54,527 nucleotides of DNA from GCA-2693325 sp964011675 (GCA_964011675.1 CAXGPR010000014.1:1-54527), one strand, 5' to 3'; shown: positions 1 through 8,560, counted from the stretch's first letter. Program-made: numbers and translations. Notes: generated from the sequence alone by a model not told the origin.

Positions 1-121
1 AATACTCAGCAAGGTCTTCTGCCCGCTCTGTGAGTTGGTTGACTCTAAACACGGCTCGAAGTTTCTTCATCAGATCGTCGCGTCGATTTAACCACTCAGC
101 CACAGGTTCGGGTATGTTCAT
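1..121 (-). CDS. Partial protein of unknown function, N-terminus only
   Basis: The reverse strand has an open frame from an ATG at 119-121 to the window edge, giving 40 residues starting MNIPEPVAEWLNRRDDLMKK. An AAGGA Shine-Dalgarno sequence sits about seven bases before the ATG, which supports a real start. The piece is charged and looks helical; I cannot assign a family. It follows the D-cysteine desulfhydrase-like gene on the same strand with a 61-base gap, so the two could be co-transcribed. The rest lies outside the window. Confidence 0.5.
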   Translation of the reverse strand, partial: MNIPEPVAEWLNRRDDLMKKLRAVFRVNQLTERAEDLAEY

Positions 122-182
122 AACGAATTCCTTCAGTAGGTCCCACCGTGCGACCAAGGCACGCGTAGGATAATGCGCGAGA

Positions 183-1187
183 CTAGAGCAGAGCGTCTGC
201 ATACGCAAAAAGCGCCGGTGTTCCGCCCGTATGTAAGAAAATAAGCGCCTGCCCTTTGTGCCACCAGCCCACTTCTACGTGCGTTAGCAGACCCGCCATG
301 GCCTTCCCAGTGTAGGATGGATCGAGAAGAAGTCCCTCCGTGCGAGCCAGCAGTTGAATAGCATTGCGGCTCTGCTCCGTCAGCGCGCCGTATTCTGGGC
401 CGACAAACTCAGCGTAGCTCTCAAAGTCTTCCGGCGAAAAATCGAGCGACAGTCCGAGGATCTGCGCACATTCGCGGGCCAGTTCGGCGTGCCCTTGAGC
501 CGCGTGCGTGTTGTCGCGCGGGGTCGGGCTAATGCCAACGATGCGCAAGTCTATCCCCAACGCCTTGAAGGCAACGACCAGTCCCACATGCGTGTAGGCG
601 CCCGAACACAAGTAAAGCGCATCTGCTCGAATGGATTCCGCCTCCATCTGCTCGGCCAGTTCCAATGCCCCCTCTACGTATGCAATCGCCCTGTAGGCTC
701 GCGCATCCGTACTCGTGTGAAACGGCGTATGCCCAGCAGATCGCAGCGCTTCCATATTCTCTGCTACGGCCGACTCTTGCTGGCCTATCTCCGGCAGATG
801 CACTTCTGCGCCAAACAGGTGCGTCAAGAGCAGATTTCCTTGATGCTGCTGGTGGCCATCCTGTCGACCTATGACCACCGCTTTGAGGCCGAGTTTAGCG
901 GCGACAGCCGCCGTTACCCTAGACTGGTTGGACTGCGAACCGGCCGAGTGCACTAACACATCGCACCCACGCTCTACGGCCTGAGCAATCTGGAATTCAA
1001 ATTCCCGAATCTTGTTACCGCCCAATGCCATACCCGTCAGGTCTTCCCTTTTGACATACAAGTCGGGCCCCTTTATCACCTCGCTCAAACGCGACAGCTT
1101 CTGCAGCGGCGTCGGCAGGGATGCCAAGTGCAGACGAGGGAGTGTTTTCAGGCGCGCACGAAGCATTGTCAATGGGGACTGTGACAA
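183..1187 (-). CDS. D-cysteine desulfhydrase / ACC deaminase family PLP enzyme
   Basis: A 334-residue fold-type II PLP enzyme of the D-cysteine desulfhydrase / 1-aminocyclopropane-1-carboxylate deaminase family. The PLP lysine is expected at K59 in the motif LGGNKIRE, and the substrate/PLP loop SAGSQSNQSR follows at about residues 81-90. Such enzymes break D-cysteine or related amino acids into pyruvate, ammonia and sulfide. The start is a TTG: AAAGGAGT lies at good spacing before it, while the nearby ATG at 1192 is in another frame and too close to that site. Length is normal for the family. Family members differ in substrate (D-cysteine, ACC, L-cysteate), so the exact substrate is inference. 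Confidence 0.8.
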   Translation of the reverse strand: MSQSPLTMLRARLKTLPRLHLASLPTPLQKLSRLSEVIKGPDLYVKREDLTGMALGGNKIREFEFQIAQAVERGCDVLVHSAGSQSNQSRVTAAVAAKLGLKAVVIGRQDGHQQHQGNLLLTHLFGAEVHLPEIGQQESAVAENMEALRSAGHTPFHTSTDARAYRAIAYVEGALELAEQMEAESIRADALYLCSGAYTHVGLVVAFKALGIDLRIVGISPTPRDNTHAAQGHAELARECAQILGLSLDFSPEDFESYAEFVGPEYGALTEQSRNAIQLLARTEGLLLDPSYTGKAMAGLLTHVEVGWWHKGQALIFLHTGGTPALFAYADALL

Positions 1188-1387
1188 GTCATACTCCTTT
1201 CATAACTTGTTTTAGGAAAACAAGTTACATAAAAAATTATAGTATGGCAAGAGGATTGCATAAATAGCGCGAATTGCCCTCACAGAAAAAGGTGTTAGCT
1301 TAGGTGAGACAGTTAATGTATGGAGTGTATGTCACCTGTAGGTCTCCCCGCCTCCCTATGCACCCCGCGCAATCTCATTAAAAACAA

Positions 1388-3709
1388 TTGGATATAAACT
1401 CCGTGGAACTTGTAGAAGCCATCCCGGAAAAGCTTGCTCCGCACATACGCAGCGAACTGAAGCACGGCGAATTACTCATGATCCTACTGACCGCCGACAT
1501 CCGCGCGGACGGGCAGTACGGCGATTCTTGGTTTGCTCTAACAGACGAGCGCCTAATCGTATTTCAACCGAACGGTGAAGCCGTCGACATTTCACATATT
1601 CCCCTCGCGCACATAGAACGCGTTCAAGTGCGCAACTACGTGGGTAGCGGCGCACTTCTAGTCGAACTACAAGATGAAACCGTAGAGCTAGTGCGCTTCT
1701 CACCGAGTGCCTACTTCAAGTTTTCCAGCGTGCCGCAGGCGATTGAAGCAGCGGGCGTCGTGGACGAACGCGACGAGGGCGAACCAATCGAAGAATCCGC
1801 TCCCGTCGACGTAGTTGAACACTGTCCCACCTGCGGTCGAGCCTTTCGCCCCGGCACCAAGATATGCCCCAATTGCCTACAAAAAAGCGAAACATTTTGG
1901 CGCCTGTTCTCTTATATCAAACCCTACAAGGCGAAAGCGCTACTCGGCTTCGCTCTGACCATCGCCCTGACCGTTATTGGCCTACTGCCACCCCAGCTCA
2001 ACCTCATTTTGATCGACGAAGTTATTCTACCGGCTATCGCACCTTATATGCAGACGATAGACGGCATTCCACAGCAGGTCCTGACGCCCAATTCCCCTCA
2101 GCAACCGCCAGATCACGCTCTGTCTATGCTCACCTGGGTAGTGCTGGGTCTGCTGGGCGTATACGTCGCACGTGCGCTAACCACCGTTGCGCGCACGCAC
2201 ATGCTCGGCTGGCTTGGTCAACACATCGTCTTCGACCTACAGATCGAGCTGTTTAAGCACCTCCAACTGCTGTCGCTAAATTTTTACAACACCTTGAGCA
2301 CGGGCCGTATCATGACGCGCGTAACAAGCGACACAGAGCGCATGCGCACGTTTATCACGTCAGGATTCCAAGACATCGTAATCAACGTATTGACGCTAAT
2401 AGGCATCTTTCTACTCATGCTGTGGATGAACTGGGAATTGACGCTACTGGCGATGATACCTATTCCCTTCATGATTATCGGAACACTCTTCTATCGAACT
2501 CGTATTCACTGGGTATACCATCGCATCTGGCGCCGTATATCAACGCTCAACTCCATGCTAGCCGATAGTATTCCTGGTGTGAAGGTAGTGAAAGCTTTCG
2601 CGCAGGAACATCGCGAGCTAGCGCGTTTCGACGAGCGCAATACCGACCTGCGTGAGTCGCAAATGGCTTCGATTAAAATGCGCGCGCTCTTCCTGCCAGC
2701 GATCGCGTTTACTACCTCAGTCGGCTCTATCATTCTCTGGTGGTTCGGCGGCAATCACGTGTTGTCTAACACGCTCACACTGGGCGAACTGCAGGCCTTC
2801 ATATCTTACATGATGATGTTCTACTCACCGGTGCGCGCACTGTGCACTCTGACTGAGCAGCTGGAAAGCGCCGCCACGACGGCCGAGCGCGTATTCGAAA
2901 TTCTCGATACGGAAGCCGAAATAGAAGACACACCCAACGCAACAGATCCCGGCCAAATAGACGGCTCAGTCGAATTCCGCAACGTCTCCTTCACCTACGA
3001 CGGCTCAGCGCGCATCTTAGATCGCGTCAGTTTTAGAGCCGAGCCCGGTGAAATGATTGGCATCGTTGGTCATTCGGGCTCTGGCAAGTCGACGCTTGTC
3101 AACCTCATCTCGCGCTTCTACGATGCCAACGACGGACAGATCCGCATTGACGGACAGCCCATTACCACCATTCAACAGCAGAAGCTGCGTTCGCAAATTG
3201 GCGTCGTTCTACAAGAACCTCTTCTTTTTCAAGGATCGATAGCCAAAAATATTGCTTACGGTTATCCACACGCCACCTGCGAAGAGATTATTGAATCAGC
3301 GCGAGCGGCAAACGCGCACAACTTCATTATGAACTTCCCCGACGGGTACGACACGCAAGTCGGCGAACGCGGAGGGCGACTATCCGGAGGTGAACGCCAG
3401 CGCATTTCCATTGCCAGAGCACTTATCGGCAATCCGCGTATTCTCATTCTGGACGAAGCAACGGCCTCGGTCGACACGCAAACAGAATACGAAATCCAAG
3501 AGGCGTTAGAGCGCCTCGTAGCAGGTCGCACGACGTTTGCCATAGCACACCGACTGTCCACGCTTAAAAACGCCGACCGCCTACTCGTAATCGAGCGAGG
3601 TCGCATTGCCGAAGTCGGCACGCATGAGGAACTCTTGTCCAAAGAAGAAGGCGTTTATCGCAACTTGGTGAACATGCAGACAGAGATGGCGAAAGTGAGA
3701 GCGATATAA
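1388..3709 (+). CDS. ABC exporter with N-terminal PH-like region and zinc ribbon (copy 1)
   Basis: A 773-residue fused permease-ATPase exporter. Residues 1-125 form a soluble region that looks PH-like. A zinc ribbon follows with C146-x2-C149 and C160-x2-C163. Six transmembrane segments occupy about 175-480, and the ATPase domain about 530-770. Walker A (GHSGSGKST, about 560), signature LSGGERQR (about 665), Walker B ILILDEA and the H-loop IAHRLS are all intact. It likely works as a homodimer because no ABC partner is adjacent. The start is TTG at 1388 with a weak ribosome site; GTG at 1403 is an alternative. The stop overlaps the DUF1854 gene start (TAATG). Two close paralogues lie at 38.9-43.4 kb. 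I recall zinc-ribbon ABC plus DUF1854 pairs being linked to cyanophycin metabolism in other bacteria; the cargo here is unknown. Confidence 0.9.
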   Translation: MDINSVELVEAIPEKLAPHIRSELKHGELLMILLTADIRADGQYGDSWFALTDERLIVFQPNGEAVDISHIPLAHIERVQVRNYVGSGALLVELQDETVELVRFSPSAYFKFSSVPQAIEAAGVVDERDEGEPIEESAPVDVVEHCPTCGRAFRPGTKICPNCLQKSETFWRLFSYIKPYKAKALLGFALTIALTVIGLLPPQLNLILIDEVILPAIAPYMQTIDGIPQQVLTPNSPQQPPDHALSMLTWVVLGLLGVYVARALTTVARTHMLGWLGQHIVFDLQIELFKHLQLLSLNFYNTLSTGRIMTRVTSDTERMRTFITSGFQDIVINVLTLIGIFLLMLWMNWELTLLAMIPIPFMIIGTLFYRTRIHWVYHRIWRRISTLNSMLADSIPGVKVVKAFAQEHRELARFDERNTDLRESQMASIKMRALFLPAIAFTTSVGSIILWWFGGNHVLSNTLTLGELQAFISYMMMFYSPVRALCTLTEQLESAATTAERVFEILDTEAEIEDTPNATDPGQIDGSVEFRNVSFTYDGSARILDRVSFRAEPGEMIGIVGHSGSGKSTLVNLISRFYDANDGQIRIDGQPITTIQQQKLRSQIGVVLQEPLLFQGSIAKNIAYGYPHATCEEIIESARAANAHNFIMNFPDGYDTQVGERGGRLSGGERQRISIARALIGNPRILILDEATASVDTQTEYEIQEALERLVAGRTTFAIAHRLSTLKNADRLLVIERGRIAEVGTHEELLSKEEGVYRNLVNMQTEMAKVRAI

Positions 3710-4224
3710 TGAGCGAAGGCAATGCGTTTTCTAAAGGATATTTATACGCCGACTTCTTACTCGACCCAAGCGCGATCCGCTGCACGCGTTCCCCGCGCGG
3801 CAATCTCATACTCCACATTGGCCGAAGAGAATATATCGATCTCAATATCCGCCGCGCGTTTCCACTGGAGGATAAAAATCGCTACATCGGTTTCTTTCTA
3901 CAAGACGGAACAGAATTGGGCCTGCTGGACGACCCTGAACAGCTGGAAGAAACAAGTCGCGATACGCTCTTGCAAGAGCTGGATAAGATCTACTTCCGAC
4001 CCCATATAACAGCCTTTAATAGCTTAGACGAGGAATTCGGCGTGCTGCGAGGCCACATAGAGACCACGAGCGGTCCGCGTCCACTAGAAATCCGCGGCTA
4101 CCGGAAGAATGTGCGAATGCTCTCAAACAATCGAGCAATTATAGAAGACGTCGATGGTAACCGCTACTTGATCGATGACTGGCCACAGCTTCCCCAGCGG
4201 ATTCGCGAAATACTGGGGCTTTGA
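3709..4224 (+). CDS. DUF1854 family protein, partner of ABC exporter copy 1
   Basis: A 171-residue soluble protein that I place in DUF1854. It shares with the second copy at 43.4 kb the spaced pattern RAFPL/RAAPL, RYIxF, an EQLEE-like helix, EFG in the middle and the C-terminal DVDGNRYLI/DVDGNRFEI signature. There is no signal peptide or membrane segment. The ATG shares one base with the exporter stop (TAATG), so translation is probably coupled and dose-matched. The repeated coupling of this family with the zinc-ribbon ABC proteins suggests a cytoplasmic subunit or regulator of the exporter. Its biochemical role is not known to me. Confidence 0.85.
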   Translation: MSEGNAFSKGYLYADFLLDPSAIRCTRSPRGNLILHIGRREYIDLNIRRAFPLEDKNRYIGFFLQDGTELGLLDDPEQLEETSRDTLLQELDKIYFRPHITAFNSLDEEFGVLRGHIETTSGPRPLEIRGYRKNVRMLSNNRAIIEDVDGNRYLIDDWPQLPQRIREILGL

Positions 4225-4454
4225 ACGCACCACTAGTCTCTTTTTTGGTATTCGCCCTCAATCTGCCCTTAGGCTATTGGCGTGCCGGCTCGCGCAAGCG
4301 GTCTCTGCCGTGGTTTTTCGCTATCCACCTCCCTGTACCCGCTGTCGTAGGCCTGCGTTTTTCGCCGATCTGGACTGGAATTTTATGCCCTTTTCTGTCG
4401 ACTGTTTTTTTACTAGGCTATGGGAGACACCGCCGAGGTCGCTTTCCTCCATAG
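4221..4454 (+). CDS. Small conserved membrane protein
   Basis: A 77-residue protein beginning at a TTG that overlaps the DUF1854 stop (TTGA), typical of coupled translation. Two hydrophobic stretches (about 4-18 and 47-65) flank a conserved-looking block, NLPLGYWRAGSRKRSLPWFF, followed by AIHLPVPAVVGLR. I recall small bacterial membrane proteins with this NLP-GYWR / SLPWFLAIHLPVP pattern but know no function for them. The C-terminus is basic. The four-base overlap suggests it belongs to the exporter-DUF1854 operon. Confidence 0.65.
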   Translation: MNAPLVSFLVFALNLPLGYWRAGSRKRSLPWFFAIHLPVPAVVGLRFSPIWTGILCPFLSTVFLLGYGRHRRGRFPP

Positions 4455-4571
4455 CCCAAAATGTCTGTCGTAGACTGTTCACTCAAATGCTACTCTGAGA
4501 TAGATAGACTAAGAACGACAAACGCTTAACACGGGCAATTTACCCGCCGCCATACCTTAAACCAAGTCACG

Positions 4572-4808
4572 GTGTCTCTTTCAGACGCCAAGTATCCTAT
4601 GCGAATCCAGTTTAAAAGAGAGTCTCTCATACAGGCTTTTCCTCCACCCCAACTCTGTCCAGAGTGCGGTGGATCGGGGTGTGCGCAGTCACTGCGAGCT
4701 CCCGATGAAAGCCTATTTCTCTTCCCGCGATGTGAGGTATGCAAGGGAAAGGGAAAGCTGAGCCCGCAACAATACAAAGCATACCAGCGCGACAGAGAAC
4801 AGAGCTGA
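4572..4808 (+). CDS. Small zinc-ribbon protein
   Basis: A protein of 78 residues from the GTG at 4572, or 69 from the ATG at 4599. It carries two DnaJ-like CxxCxGxG knuckles, CPECGGSG and CEVCKGKG, about 25 residues apart, likely binding one zinc. The C-terminus is charged (QQYKAYQRDREQS). There is no strong Shine-Dalgarno sequence before either start. It lies 117 bases after the small membrane protein and may be the last gene of that set, since a long hairpin begins at its stop codon. A role in metal or partner binding is inference. Confidence 0.6.
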   Translation: MSLSDAKYPMRIQFKRESLIQAFPPPQLCPECGGSGCAQSLRAPDESLFLFPRCEVCKGKGKLSPQQYKAYQRDREQS

Positions 4809-4839
4809 TACGCTGCATACAGCCGCACCGTATCAGCTC
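4802..4839. terminator. Hairpin between convergent genes
   Basis: A perfect 11-bp inverted repeat (4802-4812 with 4829-4839) has a 16-base loop and begins within the last codons of the zinc-ribbon gene. It lies between that gene and the convergent uridine-kinase-like gene ending at 4849. No T-run follows, so intrinsic termination is uncertain; it may serve as a 3'-end stabiliser. Confidence 0.45.
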
Positions 4840-4848
4840 AACACGCCG

Positions 4849-5460
4849 CTACGAGTATAACCTTTCTATCGAACGACAAATCGCACGCACGGCAACCGTT
4901 CGTTCATCGGCATCGGCAATGCCACCGGGTAATATCCAATCGGCATAAGCACTCGTCGGTGCATTATACTGAGCGTGCTGTAAGCGCACAGATTCCAAAT
5001 AATAATCCGTTATAGACACGCAGTCTTCTACCTGCTTCATATTGCGGCGAATGCGACGAATGATGCGCTCGTCCGCATCAGCATCTATGTAGAGTTTGAG
5101 ATCCATCAATGCGCGCAGATGTTCAAACCACAGCACAAGAATACCCTCCAAGATCACGACGTCGCATTCGGCTCTCTGCAGCGCGCGACATGCGCCAAAC
5201 ATCTCCGACTGTCTGAAAGAATCTGGTTCGTTATACGCCGGGTGATACTGACCGCTAATCTGCGAGTAGTACTGAGGCATGTCTTCTGGTTTTTTAAAAA
5301 AACTATCCTGCCCCACGACCTGCACGTGCAGCGGCGCCAAACGTTCGGCCATATGTGCTGCAAGCGTGCTTTTTCCAGAGGCACTTCCCCCACCGATGCC
5401 CATATAGAAGGGGCGGTGACTGCCAGCCGCAGTCCAGCGGTTTGTCACATTCTGTAACAC
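4849..5460 (-). CDS. Uridine kinase / phosphoribulokinase family protein
   Basis: A P-loop kinase of the uridine kinase family with Walker A GGGSASGKST near the N-terminus, GQDSFF in place of the usual aspartate-phenylalanine-tyrosine motif, the strand VVILEGILVLW and the lid segment RIIRRIRRN. Family members phosphorylate uridine/cytidine or related ribosyl substrates with ATP or GTP. The open frame runs upstream to 5574 inside the isomerase gene, but the start is more likely GTG 5460 (204 residues), just after the upstream TGA; GTG 5448 or ATG 5403 are possible. It ends the reverse operon glycosyltransferase-isomerase-kinase. The substrate could be a sugar rather than a nucleoside. Confidence 0.7.
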   Translation of the reverse strand: MLQNVTNRWTAAGSHRPFYMGIGGGSASGKSTLAAHMAERLAPLHVQVVGQDSFFKKPEDMPQYYSQISGQYHPAYNEPDSFRQSEMFGACRALQRAECDVVILEGILVLWFEHLRALMDLKLYIDADADERIIRRIRRNMKQVEDCVSITDYYLESVRLQHAQYNAPTSAYADWILPGGIADADERTVAVRAICRSIERLYS

Positions 5461-5464
5461 ACCC

Positions 5465-6277
5465 TCAATCGACAAAATAAGCCTGCATTTTTTCCATACC
5501 GATCTTGGCAACTTCCAAAGGATCTCGAGCCCACAGATCGGGATTAAACAGCTCCAGCGACACGAATCCCTCATATCCCTGCGCCAGCGCTAGCTGCTCT
5601 ATTGTTTTCAGCGGTCCCACACCGTCCCCAGGCAGCACGCGGTCCGCATCCGACTGTTCGGCAAACGGCTTATCCCCGGGCACATCGTTCCAGTGCCAAA
5701 TCGCCACCATGTTCCCTGACACATTCCCGATACTCTCAATCGGACCGCCACCGCGCAAAATATGGAAGGGATCCATGATAATAGAAGCATCGGGGTGATC
5801 TGCGTCTTCCACAATCTGCCACGCCTGATCTATCGTGTAGACGCTCTTCATGAAGCCGAGATATTCCATCGCAGGCCGCACGCCAATTTGAGCACCAACC
5901 TCCAGCAGTTCCCTGTAGTCAGCCCCCCCACGACTCAGATCAAAAGGATCCATAGGCGGACTGGCAATCACGTATTGAGCACCAACCTCTACGGCCTGTT
6001 GCATACGACGTTTCGCCTCTTCTATTGCCTGTTCATGTTCCGTGCCGGTTGAGCCGAGCCAACCGTGAACTGCAATGCAGGTAGGCGTAGCCAAGCCTCT
6101 GTCGGCCAGCGCCTGCGCCACGTCGGCTAGTGAACCACCGGCTTCCTGATAGACCGTCAGATCGTCGTTCCACAGTTCTATTGCCTCGTATCCAGCCTCG
6201 GCTGCAATCCGTATTTTATCCATGAGAGACGCTGGACGAATGGTCGAACTGTTCAAGCAATACGCTATATTTTCCAT
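5465..6277 (-). CDS. TIM-barrel sugar phosphate isomerase/epimerase
   Basis: A 270-residue member of the xylose-isomerase-like TIM barrel superfamily (sugar phosphate isomerase/epimerase, AP endonuclease 2 fold). Metal-site strands are visible: EAIELWNDD, RPAMEYLGF with its glutamate, IIMDPFHILRGGG with aspartate and histidine, VAIWHWNDV with its histidine, and FVSLELFNP. These enzymes use a divalent metal to isomerise or epimerise keto/aldo sugars or inositol compounds. ATG 6277 was chosen because GAGAGG lies eight bases before it; the frame extends 13 codons further up without support. It sits between the glycosyltransferase and the kinase. The exact sugar cannot be told from sequence. Confidence 0.8.
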   Translation of the reverse strand: MENIAYCLNSSTIRPASLMDKIRIAAEAGYEAIELWNDDLTVYQEAGGSLADVAQALADRGLATPTCIAVHGWLGSTGTEHEQAIEEAKRRMQQAVEVGAQYVIASPPMDPFDLSRGGADYRELLEVGAQIGVRPAMEYLGFMKSVYTIDQAWQIVEDADHPDASIIMDPFHILRGGGPIESIGNVSGNMVAIWHWNDVPGDKPFAEQSDADRVLPGDGVGPLKTIEQLALAQGYEGFVSLELFNPDLWARDPLEVAKIGMEKMQAYFVD

Positions 6278-6319
6278 GTGTTTCCCTCTCGATATATAGA
6301 TTCTATTTGCGCCCAAATA

Positions 6320-7357
6320 TTAGGCCGCACACCAATAATCCACGCCCTCTTCCAGGCCCCACTCTTCAAGCTGAGCACGTATTAATGCTCTTGCACCCCG
6401 CGATGCGACTGCAGCTATAAGCACGGGACGAGAAAAACGACGCCACCATTCGACAACTGCTTCAGGACCGATAACGGGCGCACCCCGTAGCGTACCGCCA
6501 ATCTTTTTGGGCGTTATGTCGATAAAGGCATCGAGCACAGCTCCGCAGCGCTGCAGGTGTTTTACTAGCCTACGACCCGTTTTACCAGCTCCCCAAACGA
6601 GCAAACCGTCACGCCCCTGCAGTGGTCCATCAATGAGAAAGTGCGCCTTAGCTCGCAGGAAACTCTCAACGGAATAACGGGACTGTGTGTGCGTTGCACG
6701 CTGGGCGTGTTCGCGCCAATAAAAAAGAACTTCCGGCACTTTAGCGAAGAGCTTACCCGCCAGGTAATATCGCAACCAAAGGTCGTAATCTTCGGGCCAA
6801 CCACGTTCCTGATAGCCACCCAGAGCAACTAGTTCGCTGCGCCGCATCATTGCCGTTGGATTGGCAATCGGACTCTCTATAAAAATCTCGCGCGCAATAT
6901 CCGCATGCGTAACCAACGCATTGAGCCAGTCTTGGTAAATTCGCATGCCTTCACCGACTCCATCCTCTGCAAAAGTCTCTACAAGACAGCTAACCACGCT
7001 CAGGAATGGATTAGACTCAAAGTATTCAACCTGTCTTTGCAGCCGATACCGATGCATTCGATCATCAGCATCCATTCGCGCAATAAATTCCCCCCGACAC
7101 ATGTGCAAGCCCTTGTTAGGCGCCTCTACAATACCCGCGTGTTCAGCAAATACGGGTCGCACCCGCGGATCGCGCTGCATCCAATCGCGCAGAATGATTG
7201 CACTACCGTCCTGCGATCCATCATCAACCGCTACGACTTCAATATCCTGCATACTCTGCGACAGCACGCTATCCAACGACTCGTCCAGCGTATTCTCTGC
7301 ATTGTATAGCGGCATTAAAACAGACACGCGCGGCTGATGATTTTTCGGTATATGCAT
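6320..7357 (-). CDS. Family 2 glycosyltransferase fused to a Rossmann-like domain
   Basis: A 345-residue cytoplasmic protein. The N-terminal 220 residues are a GT-A glycosyltransferase: VSVLMPLYNAENTLDESL, EVVAVDDGSQDGS and the DxD-type ARMDADDR. A C-terminal domain of about 95 residues begins at LLVWGAGKTGRRLVKHL and reads like an NAD- or nucleotide-sugar-binding Rossmann unit, followed by VIGPEAVVEWW as in PglD-like sugar proteins. The start is ATG 7357; the frame upstream of it runs into the divergent map gene. A TATACT box lies only ten bases before this ATG, so the transcript may be nearly leaderless. It heads the reverse operon with the isomerase and kinase, which fits surface glycan synthesis. 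Confidence 0.85.
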   Translation of the reverse strand: MHIPKNHQPRVSVLMPLYNAENTLDESLDSVLSQSMQDIEVVAVDDGSQDGSAIILRDWMQRDPRVRPVFAEHAGIVEAPNKGLHMCRGEFIARMDADDRMHRYRLQRQVEYFESNPFLSVVSCLVETFAEDGVGEGMRIYQDWLNALVTHADIAREIFIESPIANPTAMMRRSELVALGGYQERGWPEDYDLWLRYYLAGKLFAKVPEVLFYWREHAQRATHTQSRYSVESFLRAKAHFLIDGPLQGRDGLLVWGAGKTGRRLVKHLQRCGAVLDAFIDITPKKIGGTLRGAPVIGPEAVVEWWRRFSRPVLIAAVASRGARALIRAQLEEWGLEEGVDYWCAA

Positions 7358-7366
7358 AGGACTCTT

Positions 7367-7374
7367 AGTATAAT
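7367..7374. promoter_or_regulatory. Overlapping divergent -10 boxes (glycosyltransferase / map)
   Basis: A perfect TATAAT (7369-7374) on the plus strand lies 36 bases before the map start. On the minus strand the same bases give TATACT (7372-7367), ten bases before the glycosyltransferase ATG. No convincing -35 box is present for either. The 52-base space between the genes leaves little room for other promoters. Confidence 0.4.
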
Positions 7375-7409
7375 AATTTGACAGATTGTAAAACAAATGT
7401 CGATCTTCT

Positions 7410-8177
7410 GTGCCTATGCTGCACTTAAAATCAGATGCTGATATAGAAAAAATTCGCGCGGCAGGTCGCATCGCCGCCGAGGCATTATTGCGCGTGCAAG
7501 AGAAGCTCAACGTCGGCGTTACGACAGATGAGCTCGACGCCGTAGCCGATCGCTACATACGCAGTGAGGGTGGACGGGCGAGCGCTTTAGGCTATCGGGG
7601 TTTTCCTAAAAGTATCTGCGTCTCAGTCAATGACGAGATCGTGCACGGCATTCCCGGTCAACGCGTTCTCAACGACGGAGATATTCTGGCTGTTGACATC
7701 GCAGTTAAGAAAAACGGATTTCACGGGGATATGAACGCATCCATGACAGTGGGCACCGTAAGCGCAGAAGCCCACAATCTGGTCGAAACGACGCAGCGCT
7801 GTCTAGAGCTGGGTCTGGCTCATGCTACCCCAGAATACCGACTCGGCGATATCGGCCATGCAATCCAATGGCACGCAGAAGGGAAAGGCTTTTCGGTGGT
7901 GCGTGAATACTGTGGGCATGGCATCGGCCGCGATTTCCATGAGGAACCGCAGTTGCTGCACTACGGCATTGCTGGAACAGGACGCCGTCTGCAGGTTGGC
8001 ATGGTCTTCACAATCGAACCAATGATCAATCAGGGCACCGCGGAGACTCGTCTATTGGACGACGATTGGACCGCTGTGACGGCCGACGGAAAGCTGTCTG
8101 CTCAGTTTGAACACACCGTAGCTGTGACGGCTGACGGCCCCGACGTGCTCACGCGCTTTGACGACCTACCCTTCTGA
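7410..8177 (+). CDS. map: Type I methionine aminopeptidase
   Basis: A 255-residue cytosolic metalloprotease that removes the initiator methionine from new proteins. The five metal ligands of the pita-bread fold are all present: D96 and D107 (in DILAVDIAVKKNGFHGD), H170 (CGHGIG), E203 (TIEPMI) and E234 (QFEHT), plus the catalytic H79. Length matches type I bacterial enzymes without an N-terminal extension. The GTG at 7410 gives MPMLHL; the in-frame ATG at 7416 is an equally good start, and neither has a clear ribosome site. It is divergent from the glycosyltransferase gene. Confidence 0.95.
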   Translation: MPMLHLKSDADIEKIRAAGRIAAEALLRVQEKLNVGVTTDELDAVADRYIRSEGGRASALGYRGFPKSICVSVNDEIVHGIPGQRVLNDGDILAVDIAVKKNGFHGDMNASMTVGTVSAEAHNLVETTQRCLELGLAHATPEYRLGDIGHAIQWHAEGKGFSVVREYCGHGIGRDFHEEPQLLHYGIAGTGRRLQVGMVFTIEPMINQGTAETRLLDDDWTAVTADGKLSAQFEHTVAVTADGPDVLTRFDDLPF

Positions 8178-8251
8178 TCCTTGCGACCTATAGTCGACTA
8201 GCTATATTTAATCGTCGAATCAACTTACAGCAGTTTTATAGGAGCACTACT

Positions 8252-8548
8252 ATGTCAAATAAAACGTCACGCCAAGAAGGCGGAGAAGAAGAAGGAACAG
8301 ACTTTTCTTTTGACCCGGGTTCGCAAATTGAACTAGAGCCAGAAGAAACCTGCTGCGTAACGGGTGAACCCATCACATCGGGCTTTTGCCGCTTCCCCGA
8401 TTACGTAAGCGGCACGCTAATGGTAATGTCGAAAAAAGCCATGATTGAACATTTGCGCACAAACACCACTATACAGGTATTTAAAGAAGTGCTGGTCAAG
8501 CGACACGGCAAAGCGATATTAGAAGAGGATTACTACTCTAACTTCTAA
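8252..8548 (+). CDS. Small acidic protein of unknown function
   Basis: A 98-residue soluble protein with an AGGAG ribosome site eight bases before its ATG. The first 33 residues are acidic and low in complexity. A conserved-looking core follows: CCVTGEPITSGFCRFPDY, with three cysteines, and a C-terminal helical segment KKAMIEHLRTNTTIQVFKEV. The cysteines could bind a metal, but there is no clear fourth ligand. I do not recognise the family. It stands alone between map and a very strong hairpin. Confidence 0.7.
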   Translation: MSNKTSRQEGGEEEGTDFSFDPGSQIELEPEETCCVTGEPITSGFCRFPDYVSGTLMVMSKKAMIEHLRTNTTIQVFKEVLVKRHGKAILEEDYYSNF

Positions 8549-8560
8549 GCCGATTCACTA

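Noticed and set aside
354..956. 200-codon forward frame opposite the desulfhydrase-like gene
   Set aside because: Arginine-rich translation with no ribosome site; it mirrors a conserved gene on the other strand.
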